Shown piece by piece: positions 56,473 to 64,000 of a stretch of DNA of 64,000 bases. Numbering within the stretch: the stretch's first letter is position 1; every line of letters begins with the position of its first letter. The DNA comes from an uncultured Clostridium sp. Lineage in GTDB: Bacteria; Bacillota; Clostridia; Clostridiales; Clostridiaceae. Under the pieces are notes generated by a model. It saw only the letters and a list, made by a program, of their open reading frames with translations, had not been told where the DNA came from and ran no database searches. The DNA lies in assembly GCA_903789665.1 (NCBI GenBank), contig CAIFEX010000002.1:62001-126000 (forward strand), in the 5' to 3' direction. The translations under genes and the position numbers were made by a program.

Positions 56473-58017
56473 GTGAATTCCGTGATAATATATGAGATTA
56501 TTGCTGGTATACTAATAGCAATTGCCCTATTGTGTGAATTTAAAATTAGCAAAAATAAGGTAGATGCTATAAAATCACAGACTCAAAATGAGTCTAATAG
56601 ATTAAAGGAAGAGGCTAAACGGGAAGCTGAATCCAAAAAAAAGGAAGCTATACTAGAGGCTAAAGAAGAAATTCATAAATTAAAAAATGATGTTGAAAAA
56701 GAATCTAGAGATAGGAGAAATGAATTACAAAGGCTGGAGAGAAGATTAATACAGAGGGAAGAATTGCTTGATAAAAAAAGTGATGCTTTTGAAAAAAAAG
56801 AAATTAATCTGGATAAAAAACAGCAGGAAGTCGGTAAGTTACAGTCAAAGGTAGATGAATTATATCAGAAACAAAGGGAAGAACTTGAGAAATTATCAGG
56901 TTTGAGCTCGGAGGAAGCCAAGGATATTTTATTAGAAAAAGTGAAAAAAGAAATAAAACATGAATCTGCTATGATGATTAAAGAAACTGAAACCAAAGCT
57001 AAGGAAGAAGCGGATAAGAAAGCTAGAGAAATTATAACTTATGCTATTCAAAGATGTGCTGCGGATCACGTAGCTGAAACAACAGTGCATGTTGTAAATC
57101 TGCCCAATGATGAAATGAAAGGAAGGATAATAGGGCGAGAGGGAAGAAACATAAGAGCTCTTGAAACTTTAACAGGTGTGGATCTGATAATAGATGATAC
57201 ACCTGAAGCAGTAATATTGTCGGGATTTGATCCTATAAGACGAGAAGTTGCAAGAATAGCGCTGGAAAAACTTATAATTGATGGAAGAATACATCCGGCT
57301 AGAATTGAAGAAATGGTTGAAAAAGCCAAGAAAGAACTGGAAAGCGATATTAAGGAAGAAGGGGAACAGGCTACTTTTGAGACAGGTGTCCATGGACTTC
57401 ATGTAGAATTAATAAAATTATTAGGTAGGTTGAAATATAGAACCAGTTATGGTCAGAATGTCTTAAAACACTCTATAGAAGTTGCACATTTAGCAGGTCT
57501 TATGGCTTCAGAAATTGGTGTGGATCCCACAACAGCCAAAAGGGCTGGACTGCTTCATGATATAGGAAAAGCTGTGGATCATGAAATGGAAGGGCCACAT
57601 GCTATTATAGGTGCGGAAGTTGCTAAAAAATATAGAGAATCGCCGGTAATCGTAAACGCTATTGCGGCTCACCATGGAGATGTAGAATTTCAATCTTTAG
57701 AAGCGGTGCTTGTTCAAGCGGCGGATGCAATATCTGCAGCAAGGCCAGGAGCTAGAAGAGAGACATTAGAGGCTTATATTAAACGCTTAGAAAAATTAGA
57801 ACAAATAGCAAATACATGTGAAGGCGTAGAAAAGTCATATGCCATTCAAGCGGGAAGAGAACTTAGAATTATAGTTAAACCAGAAGATATTGACGATGCA
57901 GGGGCCTTTGAAATGGCAAGGAACGTAGTTAAAAAAATAGAAAACGAACTTGAGTATCCTGGTCAAATTAAGGTAAATGTTATTAGAGAAACCCGTGCAA
58001 TTGAATATGCAAAATAG
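56473..58017 (+). CDS. rny: Ribonuclease Y
   Basis: The 514-residue membrane-anchored endoribonuclease initiates mRNA decay in Firmicutes. An N-terminal hydrophobic segment spans about residues 3-21, followed by a long charged coiled coil to about 190. The KH domain contains [20 protein letters not shown] at about residues 216-235 and the HD hydrolase motif [17 protein letters not shown] is at about 358. AAGGAGGTG precedes the GTG start. In this family the gene is commonly next to recA and spoVS, as here. Confidence 0.97.
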   Translation: MNSVIIYEIIAGILIAIALLCEFKISKNKVDAIKSQTQNESNRLKEEAKREAESKKKEAILEAKEEIHKLKNDVEKESRDRRNELQRLERRLIQREELLDKKSDAFEKKEINLDKKQQEVGKLQSKVDELYQKQREELEKLSGLSSEEAKDILLEKVKKEIKHESAMMIKETETKAKEEADKKAREIITYAIQRCAADHVAETTVHVVNLPNDEMKGRIIGREGRNIRALETLTGVDLIIDDTPEAVILSGFDPIRREVARIALEKLIIDGRIHPARIEEMVEKAKKELESDIKEEGEQATFETGVHGLHVELIKLLGRLKYRTSYGQNVLKHSIEVAHLAGLMASEIGVDPTTAKRAGLLHDIGKAVDHEMEGPHAIIGAEVAKKYRESPVIVNAIAAHHGDVEFQSLEAVLVQAADAISAARPGARRETLEAYIKRLEKLEQIANTCEGVEKSYAIQAGRELRIIVKPEDIDDAGAFEMARNVVKKIENELEYPGQIKVNVIRETRAIEYAK

Positions 58018-58045
58018 TAGATAAAATTTTTATTGAAAAGAAACC

Positions 58046-58091
58046 TTCCTTTTAGGTTTTGTAACCTTTACAAAACCTAAAAGGAATTTTT
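58046..58091 (+). terminator. Strong rho-independent terminator of rny
   Basis: A 17 bp perfect stem (58046-58062 with 58070-58086) followed by five T. The distal arm contains AAAAGGAATT, which doubles as the -35 of the candidate sigma-H promoter for spoVS. Confidence 0.9.
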
Positions 58092-58108
58092 GATCTTTTG
58101 TAGAATAC
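58080..58108 (+). promoter_or_regulatory. Sigma-H-type promoter for spoVS
   Basis: AAAGGAATT (58080-58088) fits the sigma-H -35 consensus RnAGGAWWW and GTAGAATAC (58100-58108) fits RnnGAATWW, apart from its last base, with an 11 bp spacer. spoVS is a known sigma-H target in Bacillus subtilis. The ATG is 67 bp past the -10. Confidence 0.62.
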
Positions 58109-58175
58109 TTATATATAACAACAATAATAAACAACAATAAACAAAGATACTATTATATTATATAGGAGGGTTATT

Positions 58176-58436
58176 ATGGAAGTATTAAAGGTTTCAGCAA
58201 AATCAAGTCCTAATTCAGTTGCAGGAGCATTAGCAGGGGTTTTAAGAGAAAGAGGAGCGGCAGAGATACAGGCTATAGGTGCAGGAGCATTGAATCAGTC
58301 GGTTAAAGCTGTAGCTATTGCAAGGGGGTTTGTAGCACCCAGTGGAATCGATTTAATATGCATTCCAGCGTTTACGGATATTGAAATAGATGGAGAGGAA
58401 AGAACTGCAATTAAACTTATTGTGCAGCCTAGATAA
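58176..58436 (+). CDS. spoVS: Stage V sporulation protein S
   Basis: The 86-residue protein, EVLKVSAKSSPNSVAGALAG near the start and IRAR-type VKAVAIARGFVAPSGIDL in the middle, is the highly conserved SpoVS/Alba-like family. It affects septation and spore coat assembly in Bacillus and may bind nucleic acid. Length is exactly typical. TAGGAGGG precedes the ATG. It follows rny in the order typical of clostridia and has an apparent sigma-H promoter. Confidence 0.96.
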   Translation: MEVLKVSAKSSPNSVAGALAGVLRERGAAEIQAIGAGALNQSVKAVAIARGFVAPSGIDLICIPAFTDIEIDGEERTAIKLIVQPR

Positions 58437-58459
58437 AAAATAAATTTTGCGTTTATGTT

Positions 58460-58500
58460 GGACTTGCAGATTTGTCTTTATGATTTATCTCAAGTCCTTT
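58460..58500 (+). terminator. Possible weak terminator after spoVS
   Basis: GGACTTG (58460-58466) can pair with CAAGTCC (58491-58497) around a 24-base loop, followed by TTTGTGTAATTTG. The long loop makes it a poor intrinsic terminator, but it is the only candidate here. Confidence 0.4.
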
Positions 58501-58523
58501 GTGTAATTTGAAGAGTCATTATG

Positions 58524-58551
58524 TTGACTATATGAAATACTGTGTTAAAAT
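58524..58551 (+). promoter_or_regulatory. Sigma-A promoter for the prenyltransferase-glycosyltransferase cassette
   Basis: TTGACT (58524-58529), 16 bp, and TAAAAT (58546-58551) lie 67 bp before the first gene of the cassette. It would make the three following genes a separate transcription unit. Confidence 0.6.
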
Positions 58552-58617
58552 GTAAAAAGATATACAGTAATTTTAATAGTTGTGATAGTTTTATGTATAA
58601 AGTTTGGAGGAAAGATT

Positions 58618-59478
58618 ATGGCGGCAGCAGTTGAGCTGATGAGACCTAAACAGTGGATTAAGAATTTTTTCGTATTTGCAGCAATCATTTTTTCAGGAAA
58701 TTTTCTAAAATTAAACTTACTGAAAATCAATGTGATAACTTTTGTTCTGTTTTGTTTTACCTCTTCTATAATCTATATATTAAATGATATTGTGGATATT
58801 GAAAAAGATAAATGCCATCCAAGTAAAAGGAAAAGACCTCTTCCAAGTGGACGTATATCTAAGAGGACAGCAGTTGTTTTAGATATTGTACTGTTTATTT
58901 TGGTGGTATTTTTTTCCTGCATTTTTTTAAATGTAAAAATTTTATCGATATATTTAATATATATAGCGGTAAATATATGGTATTCTTTTATGCTCAAAAA
59001 TTTAGTAATAATAGATGTTATGACTATTGCCTTTGGATTTGTTCTCAGAGTTGCAAGCGGAAGTTTGGCTACGGGGGTACAAGTATCACCTTGGCTTATT
59101 TTATGTACGGTGCTTTTATCCTTGTTTTTAGGACTTAACAAGAGGAAAAGTGAAATTATAGCTTTGAAAGACAAGAGCACTTCTTCCAGAAGAATACTTG
59201 AAAAATATTCTGTAAGAAATATCGACAAAATGCTTACTATAGTTAACCCATCCACATTAATGGCTTACTGCCTTTATACTTTTTCTTCTACACAGAGCAG
59301 AACGATGATGCTCACTATACCATTTGTATTATATGGGATATTTAGATATGAATATTTAATGGACAGGGAAAACATAGGAGAAAAACCGGAAGATGTATTT
59401 GGAAGGGATGTACCATTTTTAATAAATATACTACTGTGGATAATAGCTGTTATAATTATAATATATCTTAAACTGTAG
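58618..59478 (+). CDS. UbiA-family polyprenyl-phosphate sugar transferase (DPPR synthase-like)
   Basis: The 286-residue protein has about eight hydrophobic helices. The first aspartate-rich UbiA motif is ILNDIVDIEKDKCHP (N-D-x2-D-x3-D, about residues 56-70), followed by KRKRPLPSGRIS. This motif and the second-half NIDKMLTIVNPS match the subgroup of decaprenyl-phosphate phosphoribosyltransferases of actinobacterial arabinan synthesis more than ubiquinone or heme enzymes. The likely reaction is transfer of phosphoribose or a related sugar phosphate onto a polyprenyl phosphate, an inference from family and neighbours. ATG 58618 follows TTGGAGGAAA. The gene lies outside the usual core order. Confidence 0.82.
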   Translation: MAAAVELMRPKQWIKNFFVFAAIIFSGNFLKLNLLKINVITFVLFCFTSSIIYILNDIVDIEKDKCHPSKRKRPLPSGRISKRTAVVLDIVLFILVVFFSCIFLNVKILSIYLIYIAVNIWYSFMLKNLVIIDVMTIAFGFVLRVASGSLATGVQVSPWLILCTVLLSLFLGLNKRKSEIIALKDKSTSSRRILEKYSVRNIDKMLTIVNPSTLMAYCLYTFSSTQSRTMMLTIPFVLYGIFRYEYLMDRENIGEKPEDVFGRDVPFLINILLWIIAVIIIIYLKL

Positions 59479-59500
59479 GCAGAAGGGAAATCAATTTATA

Positions 59501-60793
59501 ATGGAAATTAAAGGTTTTTGGAATAGTAGTGATGTTATAAAGGACGAAAATAGAAAAAATGGCGGTATATATTATAATGTGGTTATATTTCTGGGAATGG
59601 TATTATCCATACTGTGGATAATATTTGTAAAGTCAGTTCCATTTTCAGATTTCAGCTATTACTATAATTTGGCAGTAAGTATAGCAAATGGCGGCCAGTG
59701 GGGCGACACTTATACTTCGGTGGGGTATCCTATAGTACTGGCAGGTGTATTTAAATTATTTGGGGCCAGTATTTTTACAGCAAAAGTTTTTAATTTACTT
59801 TTTACTTTTATAAATTACATGTGTTTTAAATATATTTTATTTAAAGTGAAGTTGAGAGAGATAGACAAAAAAATTATATTTTTTATTTTTGTATTTTTCC
59901 CCAGCAATATAGTATATAATAATATTTTAGGTACGGAATTGATGTTTACAAGTATACTCTTTATTATAACTTGCCTTTATTTTGGAGATATAAAATATAA
60001 ATACTTTTTAATGGGTGTGCTTACGGGATTGGATACCATGGTAAAACCTTTCTTTATTGTGTTTTTCTTTGCTGTATTTTTAGTAGATATTATAAAGTAT
60101 AAAAAATTTTTTATGCCTTTGAAAAATTCCCTTGTAGTACTTGTAATGTGTGCAGTTGTCATTTCGCCCTGGATATATAGAAATACGAAATTAATGGGCC
60201 AGCCTACCTATGTTTCCAATAACGGCGGGATAGTCTTGTACATAAACAATAATTCAAGAAACAGTAATGGAAGATGGATGGATGCAAGTCAGGTTGAAAA
60301 TTCTGTAGTAAAAACCGGCCAATATAAAAGTGCCAATAGAACTCAACAAAATAAGATGCTGCTGGATGCTGCAAAAAAATGGATAAAATCTCATCCTGCA
60401 CAATTTATAAAACTTGGTTTTAAAAGATTGTTTAATACATATCTCTTTGGAGACGATATTTTATACAGCACCTATGGCAGTGGAATAAATAAAAATTTGA
60501 ATAATCTAGTATTTTTAATCGGCAATTTTATACGGGTATTGGTTTTCTTACCTGCTGTAGTATTTATTTTAATTTATTTTTTAAAGACACTGTTTAGTAT
60601 ATTCAGAGGTGAAAGCCACTTGATGGATGAATTTAAATTGTATATGATGATGTTATTTTTCATGTTCACCTGTGTTTATTTTATAACGGAAGGGCAGGGC
60701 AGGTATGCTTTTCCTGAAACTTTTGTGTTCGTCTGTTATTTTTATTTTGCATTAAAATATATAGTATTTAAATTTAAGAGGATAAGATCATGA
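59501..60793 (+). CDS. GT-C fold membrane glycosyltransferase (PMT/ArnT-like)
   Basis: The 430-residue protein has an N-terminal soluble stretch of about 25 residues and then roughly ten transmembrane helices. The first extracytoplasmic loop has KSVPFSDFSYYYNLAVSIAN at about residues 45-64, with an acidic residue as expected for GT-C enzymes such as ArnT and protein O-mannosyltransferases, and TSVGYPIVLAGVFKLFGAS after it. It would use a polyprenyl-phosphate sugar on the outer membrane face. The acceptor is unknown. It starts 22 bp after the UbiA-like gene and overlaps the next gene by 4 bp, so the three are co-expressed. Confidence 0.75.
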   Translation: MEIKGFWNSSDVIKDENRKNGGIYYNVVIFLGMVLSILWIIFVKSVPFSDFSYYYNLAVSIANGGQWGDTYTSVGYPIVLAGVFKLFGASIFTAKVFNLLFTFINYMCFKYILFKVKLREIDKKIIFFIFVFFPSNIVYNNILGTELMFTSILFIITCLYFGDIKYKYFLMGVLTGLDTMVKPFFIVFFFAVFLVDIIKYKKFFMPLKNSLVVLVMCAVVISPWIYRNTKLMGQPTYVSNNGGIVLYINNNSRNSNGRWMDASQVENSVVKTGQYKSANRTQQNKMLLDAAKKWIKSHPAQFIKLGFKRLFNTYLFGDDILYSTYGSGINKNLNNLVFLIGNFIRVLVFLPAVVFILIYFLKTLFSIFRGESHLMDEFKLYMMMLFFMFTCVYFITEGQGRYAFPETFVFVCYFYFALKYIVFKFKRIRS

Positions 60794-61146
60794 TTTTATT
60801 GATATTGGTGTCGGTATTTTTAGGAGCGATAGGTCAGGTGCTTGTGAAATACGGAGCAGTAAATTTACAGCTGGATTTTACGTTAAAATATATATTGCCA
60901 AGTATTTTGTGCATATTGAAGAATATTCCCGTAATGCTTGGGATTATATCCTATGGATTGAGTTTTCTCCTGTGGATAAAAGTTTTGAGTAAAGTTGAAT
61001 TGAGCTATGCATATCCTATGGTAAGTTTAGGATATGTGATAACTATGTTTTTTTCTTATTTTATATTCAAGGAAAATATAACTTTTATAAGAGTATTGGG
61101 AGTTGGTTTTATAATAATAGGGGTAATATTGATTTCGAGAAGTTGA
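60790..61146 (+). CDS. Small multidrug resistance/EamA-type membrane protein (ArnE-like)
   Basis: The 118-residue protein has four hydrophobic helices. It begins MILLILVSVFLGAIGQVLVK, where the glycine and glutamine near residues 12-16 resemble ArnE/ArnF, the small subunits of a proposed undecaprenyl-phosphate-sugar flippase, more than drug exporters with an essential membrane Glu. YAYPMVSLGYVITMFFSYFI at about residues 75-95 is also typical of the EamA-like half. The ATGA overlap with the glycosyltransferase supports a function in the same pathway, probably flipping the lipid-linked sugar. Function is an inference. Confidence 0.75.
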   Translation: MILLILVSVFLGAIGQVLVKYGAVNLQLDFTLKYILPSILCILKNIPVMLGIISYGLSFLLWIKVLSKVELSYAYPMVSLGYVITMFFSYFIFKENITFIRVLGVGFIIIGVILISRS

Positions 61147-61188
61147 TGATTTGTAAACTGTAAATTAAATAAGGGGGAGAAATAAAAA

Positions 61189-62382
61189 ATGATATTGTCG
61201 AAAAAAGCTGAAAAGATTAAGTCATCTATAACTCTGGAGATAACTGCGAAAGCTAATGAAATGAAATCCACTGGAATAGATGTAATAGGATTTGGTGCAG
61301 GAGAGCCGGATTTTAATACTCCGGAAAATATTCAGAGAGCTGCTGTAGATGCCATGAAGAAAGGTCATACAAAGTACACGCCGGCTTCCGGAATTCTGGA
61401 ACTTAAAAAGGCTGTCTCGAGAAAATTCAAAAGGGACAACGGTTTGAATTACAATACAGATCAAATTATAATATCCACAGGGGCAAAGCAGTGCCTCTGC
61501 AATGCATTTGAAGCTGTCTTAAATCCAGGGGATGAGGTAATTATACCTGTTCCGTATTGGGTAAGTTATCCTGAATTAGTCAGGCTTTCAGATGGCGTTC
61601 CGGTATTTGTAAATACAAAAGAGGAAAATAATTTCAAATATACTGTAGAGGATTTAGAAAGGGCTTATACTGAAAGGACTAAAATGATTCTGATAAACAG
61701 TCCCAATAACCCTACGGGCAGCATTTATTCAAGAGAAGAGCTGGAAAAAATAGCTGATTTTGCAAAGCACAGGGATATACTTATTTTGTCAGATGAAATA
61801 TATGAAAAACTTATCTATGGTGACAGTAAACACGTCAGCATATCGAGTATATCTGAGGATTCCTATAAGAGAACAATTGTTGTAAATGGTGTTTCTAAAA
61901 CTTATGCTATGACGGGATGGAGAATAGGCTATTGTGCAGCAGACAAGAATATAATCAAACTCATGTCCAATGTTCAAAGCCATACTACGGGGAATCCAAA
62001 TTCCGTAGCCCAATATGCTGCACTTGCGGCTCTCAATGGAGAAAACAGTCAAGTTGAAAAAATGGTAAATGAATTTAAAAAGAGAAGGCAGTATATGATA
62101 GAGAAAATAGATACGATTCCAAGTCTGTCCTGTTTAAAACCAGAGGGAGCTTTTTATGTAATGCTGAATATATCGAAAACTTTTGGAAAAACTATTGACG
62201 GACAGAAGATAGGGAATTCACTTGAATTTTCTAATCTGCTGCTTGAAAAGGAAAAAGTCGCGGTAGTCCCAGGATTGGGATTTGGATTGGATGGATATGT
62301 AAGATTATCTTATGCTACTTCTATGGAAAATATAAAAAAAGGTCTGGATAGAATAGAACAGTTCGTAGATAAATTGAAATAA
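61189..62382 (+). CDS. Pyridoxal phosphate-dependent aspartate aminotransferase (class I)
   Basis: The 397-residue enzyme belongs to fold-type I aminotransferases, subgroup Ib (Bacillus/Thermus AspC-like). It has DVIGFGAGEPDFNTPENI at about residues 32-49, KYTPASGILELKKAV at about 64, INSPNNPTGSIYSREEL at about 167-183 and LSDEIYEKLIYG at about 197. The PLP lysine is in VNGVSKTYAMTGWRIGY at about residue 237. Substrate (aspartate) follows subgroup membership, and no operon partner confirms it. AAGGGGGAG precedes the ATG. It is separated from the upstream cassette by only 42 bp without a terminator. Confidence 0.9.
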   Translation: MILSKKAEKIKSSITLEITAKANEMKSTGIDVIGFGAGEPDFNTPENIQRAAVDAMKKGHTKYTPASGILELKKAVSRKFKRDNGLNYNTDQIIISTGAKQCLCNAFEAVLNPGDEVIIPVPYWVSYPELVRLSDGVPVFVNTKEENNFKYTVEDLERAYTERTKMILINSPNNPTGSIYSREELEKIADFAKHRDILILSDEIYEKLIYGDSKHVSISSISEDSYKRTIVVNGVSKTYAMTGWRIGYCAADKNIIKLMSNVQSHTTGNPNSVAQYAALAALNGENSQVEKMVNEFKKRRQYMIEKIDTIPSLSCLKPEGAFYVMLNISKTFGKTIDGQKIGNSLEFSNLLLEKEKVAVVPGLGFGLDGYVRLSYATSMENIKKGLDRIEQFVDKLK

Positions 62383-62398
62383 AATATAAAAATCAGTA

Positions 62399-62426
62399 TT
62401 CAAATATGACTAAAAAATGGTATAAT
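62399..62426 (+). promoter_or_regulatory. Sigma-A promoter for the HPr gene
   Basis: TTCAAA (62399-62404), 16 bp, and a perfect TATAAT (62421-62426), 63 bp before the HPr ATG. The unit is thus independent of ptsI, which is not adjacent. Confidence 0.6.
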
Positions 62427-62488
62427 GATTAGGAAGATCTGAGATATGTTATAAAATACAATAATAAACTAAGATAGAGGTGTATTAG

Positions 62489-62752
62489 ATGGTTTCTAAA
62501 GAAGTTATAGTTAAAAGCCCGACGGGATTACATGCAAGACCCGCAACACTGCTGGTTAAGAAAGCTTCTTCATTTAAGTCCGATTTATCAATAGAGTTTG
62601 ATGGTAAAAAAGCGAATATAAAAAGCTTGATTGGAGTGCTTTCCTTAGGAGTGACCAAGAATTCAACTGTTAAAATAACTGCATCCGGCGGCGATGAATC
62701 ACTGGCTATGGAAGAAATTATTAAATTGATAGATTCATTGGAGACATTGTAA
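62489..62752 (+). CDS. ptsH: Phosphocarrier protein HPr
   Basis: The 87-residue protein carries phosphate between enzyme I and sugar-specific IIA domains of the phosphotransferase system and is a regulator in catabolite repression. The catalytic histidine is His15 in SPTGLHARPATLL and the regulatory serine is Ser46 in NIKSLIGVLSLG, exactly at the canonical number, consistent with HPr kinase control in Firmicutes. GAGGTG precedes the ATG. It stands alone, with its own promoter and a terminator. Confidence 0.95.
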   Translation: MVSKEVIVKSPTGLHARPATLLVKKASSFKSDLSIEFDGKKANIKSLIGVLSLGVTKNSTVKITASGGDESLAMEEIIKLIDSLETL

Positions 62753-62805
62753 TAGATTTTACTGTTTATCAATGATTTATAAAAATTAATTGTTGGAAAT
62801 GAAAT

Positions 62806-62835
62806 AGAAGACCGGTTAAGAGGTCTTCTCATTTT
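62806..62835 (+). terminator. Bidirectional terminator between ptsH and the DUF378 gene
   Basis: AGAAGACC (62806-62813) pairs perfectly with GGTCTTCT (62822-62829), loop GGTTAAGA. It is followed on the plus strand by CATTTTG, and on the minus strand by ATTTCATTTCC. It lies in the convergent gap and could serve both genes weakly. Confidence 0.65.
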
Positions 62836-63050
62836 GTTTTACAGCTGTTTTTAGTTTTAAAAAGCAATATTACCATGTCGATACCTGCCACACCTATGAT
62901 TATATATATTATTCTTCCAATTAAATTGACAGGCTCTCCAAATATGATTTGAATTATGTTGAAATTAATCAGACCTACAAGACCCAGAATTATTGCACCT
63001 ATGATGGTTAATATTAAGGAAATTTTATCTATTATGCTGAATTTATACAT
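62829..63050 (-). CDS. DUF378 family small membrane protein
   Basis: The 73-residue protein has two hydrophobic segments: ISLILTIIGAIILGLVGLIN at about residues 10-29 and IGRIIYIIIGVAGIDMVILL at about 44-63, with the family-like GLVGLINFNI in the loop. It ends in a basic tail KTKNSCKTK. The DUF378 family is widespread, always tiny and membrane-bound, with no defined function. The ATG (complement of 63048-63050) has no Shine-Dalgarno near it; the best site, GGAGGTG, is 45 bases upstream with an inverted repeat in between. Confidence 0.83.
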   Translation of the reverse strand: MYKFSIIDKISLILTIIGAIILGLVGLINFNIIQIIFGEPVNLIGRIIYIIIGVAGIDMVILLFKTKNSCKTK

Positions 63051-63059
63051 AACTTTATC

Positions 63060-63089
63060 TATTGAGGCAGAATTTATTTCAGCTCAATA
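63060..63089 (-). repeat. Inverted repeat between the distant ribosome binding site and the DUF378 start
   Basis: TATTGAG (63060-63066) and CTCAATA (63083-63089) are a perfect 7 bp match with a 16-base loop. On the minus strand the GGAGGTG (complement of 63096-63102) lies 6 bases before the hairpin and the ATG 9 bases after it. Confidence 0.6.
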
Positions 63090-63193
63090 AATATTCACCT
63101 CCATGCTATTATATTTTTCTAATTAAAGTATATTAGTAACTTGCTAAAATAGAACTATTTACATGTTTTTATAAATTTATACGAATATAATTA

Positions 63194-63222
63194 TGTAATG
63201 TAAAATAAATATATGGTATAAT
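63194..63222 (+). promoter_or_regulatory. Sigma-A promoter candidate for purB
   Basis: A perfect TATAAT (63217-63222), 48 bp before the purB ATG, with a weak -35 TGTAAT (63194-63199) at 17 bp. I see no PurR-type box nor guanine/adenine riboswitch in the short leader. Confidence 0.45.
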
Positions 63223-63270
63223 GTGAATGAAAAGAAATAAATCATAGTATATGTACGGAGGTATTTTGTA

Positions 63271-64000
63271 ATGAGAGATACATACAATAATCCATTAAAT
63301 AAAAGATATGCTTCTCAAGAAATGAGCTATCTATTTTCTGATGATATGAAATTTAAAACTTGGAGAAAACTTTGGGTGGCCCTGGCAGAATGTGAAAAGG
63401 AGCTTGGCCTTAATATAACTTCTGAACAGATAGACGAGTTAAAAGCCAATGTGGAAAATATAAATTATGAAGATGCGGAAAAGAGAGAAAGAGAAGTACG
63501 CCATGACGTCATGAGTCATGTATATGCCTATGGACTCCAGTGTCCCAAAGCAAAGGGAATAATACATTTGGGTGCAACTAGCTGTTATGTAGGCGATAAT
63601 ACGGATCTTATAATTATGAGAAGGGCACTTTATTTAATAAGGGGCAAGATATTAAATGTGATAAACTACCTGAAAAATTTTGCATTGAAATATAAAGATC
63701 TTCCTACGTTGGGTTTTACACATCTTCAGCCTGCCCAACTCACCACAGTTGGAAAAAGAGCGTGTCTTTGGATACAGGATCTATATCTGGATATAGAGAA
63801 TATTGATTTTGTCATAGATAAAATCAGATTTAGGGGAGTAAAAGGCACCACGGGAACCCAGGCCAGTTTTATGGATCTCTTTGACGGAAATGAGGAAAAA
63901 GTAAAAATGCTGGATAAAATGGTAACAAAAAAAATGGGGTTCAATCAAGAATTTATGGTTACAGGCCAGACTTACACCAGAAAACTTGATTCCATAATAC
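63271..64000 (+). CDS. purB: Adenylosuccinate lyase, N-terminal part
   Basis: The first 243 codons are present; the gene runs off the right edge. The enzyme splits adenylosuccinate and SAICAR in purine synthesis. It starts [20 protein letters not shown] and contains [14 protein letters not shown] at about residue 73 and [16 protein letters not shown] at about 95-110, followed by [19 protein letters not shown] at about 145 and [10 protein letters not shown] at about 191. These are class-II fumarase/aspartase superfamily regions specific to PurB. The last signature (GSS...) and the C-terminus are outside the window. ACGGAGG precedes the ATG at 63271. Confidence 0.96.
   Translation, partial: MRDTYNNPLNKRYASQEMSYLFSDDMKFKTWRKLWVALAECEKELGLNITSEQIDELKANVENINYEDAEKREREVRHDVMSHVYAYGLQCPKAKGIIHLGATSCYVGDNTDLIIMRRALYLIRGKILNVINYLKNFALKYKDLPTLGFTHLQPAQLTTVGKRACLWIQDLYLDIENIDFVIDKIRFRGVKGTTGTQASFMDLFDGNEEKVKMLDKMVTKKMGFNQEFMVTGQTYTRKLDSII

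Noticed and set aside
62829..63102. Alternative upstream start for the DUF378 gene next to its strong ribosome binding site
   Set aside because: A TTG at the ideal distance leads to a stop after two codons, and the in-frame sequence upstream of the ATG meets a stop after 11 codons with no start codon.

Overview
The window is low-GC DNA with short intergenic gaps, strong GGAGG-type ribosome binding sites, frequent GTG/TTG starts and sporulation genes (spoVS, ymxH/ylmC-like, tepA-like). Gene content and order fit the core chromosome of a Clostridium sensu stricto (class Clostridia), probably a solventogenic or acetogenic relative. This rests on gene order and protein motifs, not on a database search. 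I see no rRNA, tRNA, CRISPR array, insertion sequence or prophage.

Layout. 1-2622: tmcAL (partial, minus), then pta-ackA for acetate and ATP production. 2627-16895: a long plus-strand housekeeping run (yceD-rpmF, plsX-acpP-rnc-small membrane ORF-smc-ftsY, ylxM-ffh-rpsP-khpA-rimM-trmD, rplS, lepB-rbgA-rnhB) linking lipid synthesis, chromosome condensation, SRP targeting and ribosome maturation. 16898-19143 (minus): yraN, a 56-residue membrane ORF and yifB/comM; then dprA-topA (plus). 22552-23219 is the only gene-free stretch over 300 bp. It holds several inverted repeats and a candidate structured RNA directly upstream of codY. 24020-36782: rpsB-tsf, pyrH-frr-uppS-cdsA, dxr-rseP-ispG (isoprenoid, lipid-carrier and envelope functions) and polC. 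36829-44144: rimP-nusA-ylxR-infB-rbfA-nrnA-truB-ribF behind a promoter and two terminator-like hairpins. 44158-54954: rpsO, pnp, an M16 peptidase, ymxH-like, dapG, tepA-like, a 47-residue ORF, ftsK/spoIIIE, rimO, pgsA. 55031-58436: recA with a LexA-type operator, rny, and spoVS with a sigma-H-like promoter. 58524-61146: the least canonical block, a three-gene membrane cassette (UbiA-family prenyltransferase, GT-C type glycosyltransferase, SMR-type small transporter) that looks like a lipid-linked sugar pathway. 61189-64000: aminotransferase, HPr, a DUF378 protein (minus) and purB (cut by the window end).

The most interesting signals are mostly between genes: the putative codY leader RNA, the nusA-operon leader, the LexA operator of recA, the sigma-H promoter overlapping the rny terminator, a coupled leader ORF inside a hairpin before tsf, and three genes (tsf, M16 peptidase, DUF378) whose best Shine-Dalgarno lies far upstream with an inverted repeat in between. 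Starts were chosen from ribosome binding site spacing and family N-termini, so some differ from the longest possible frame.
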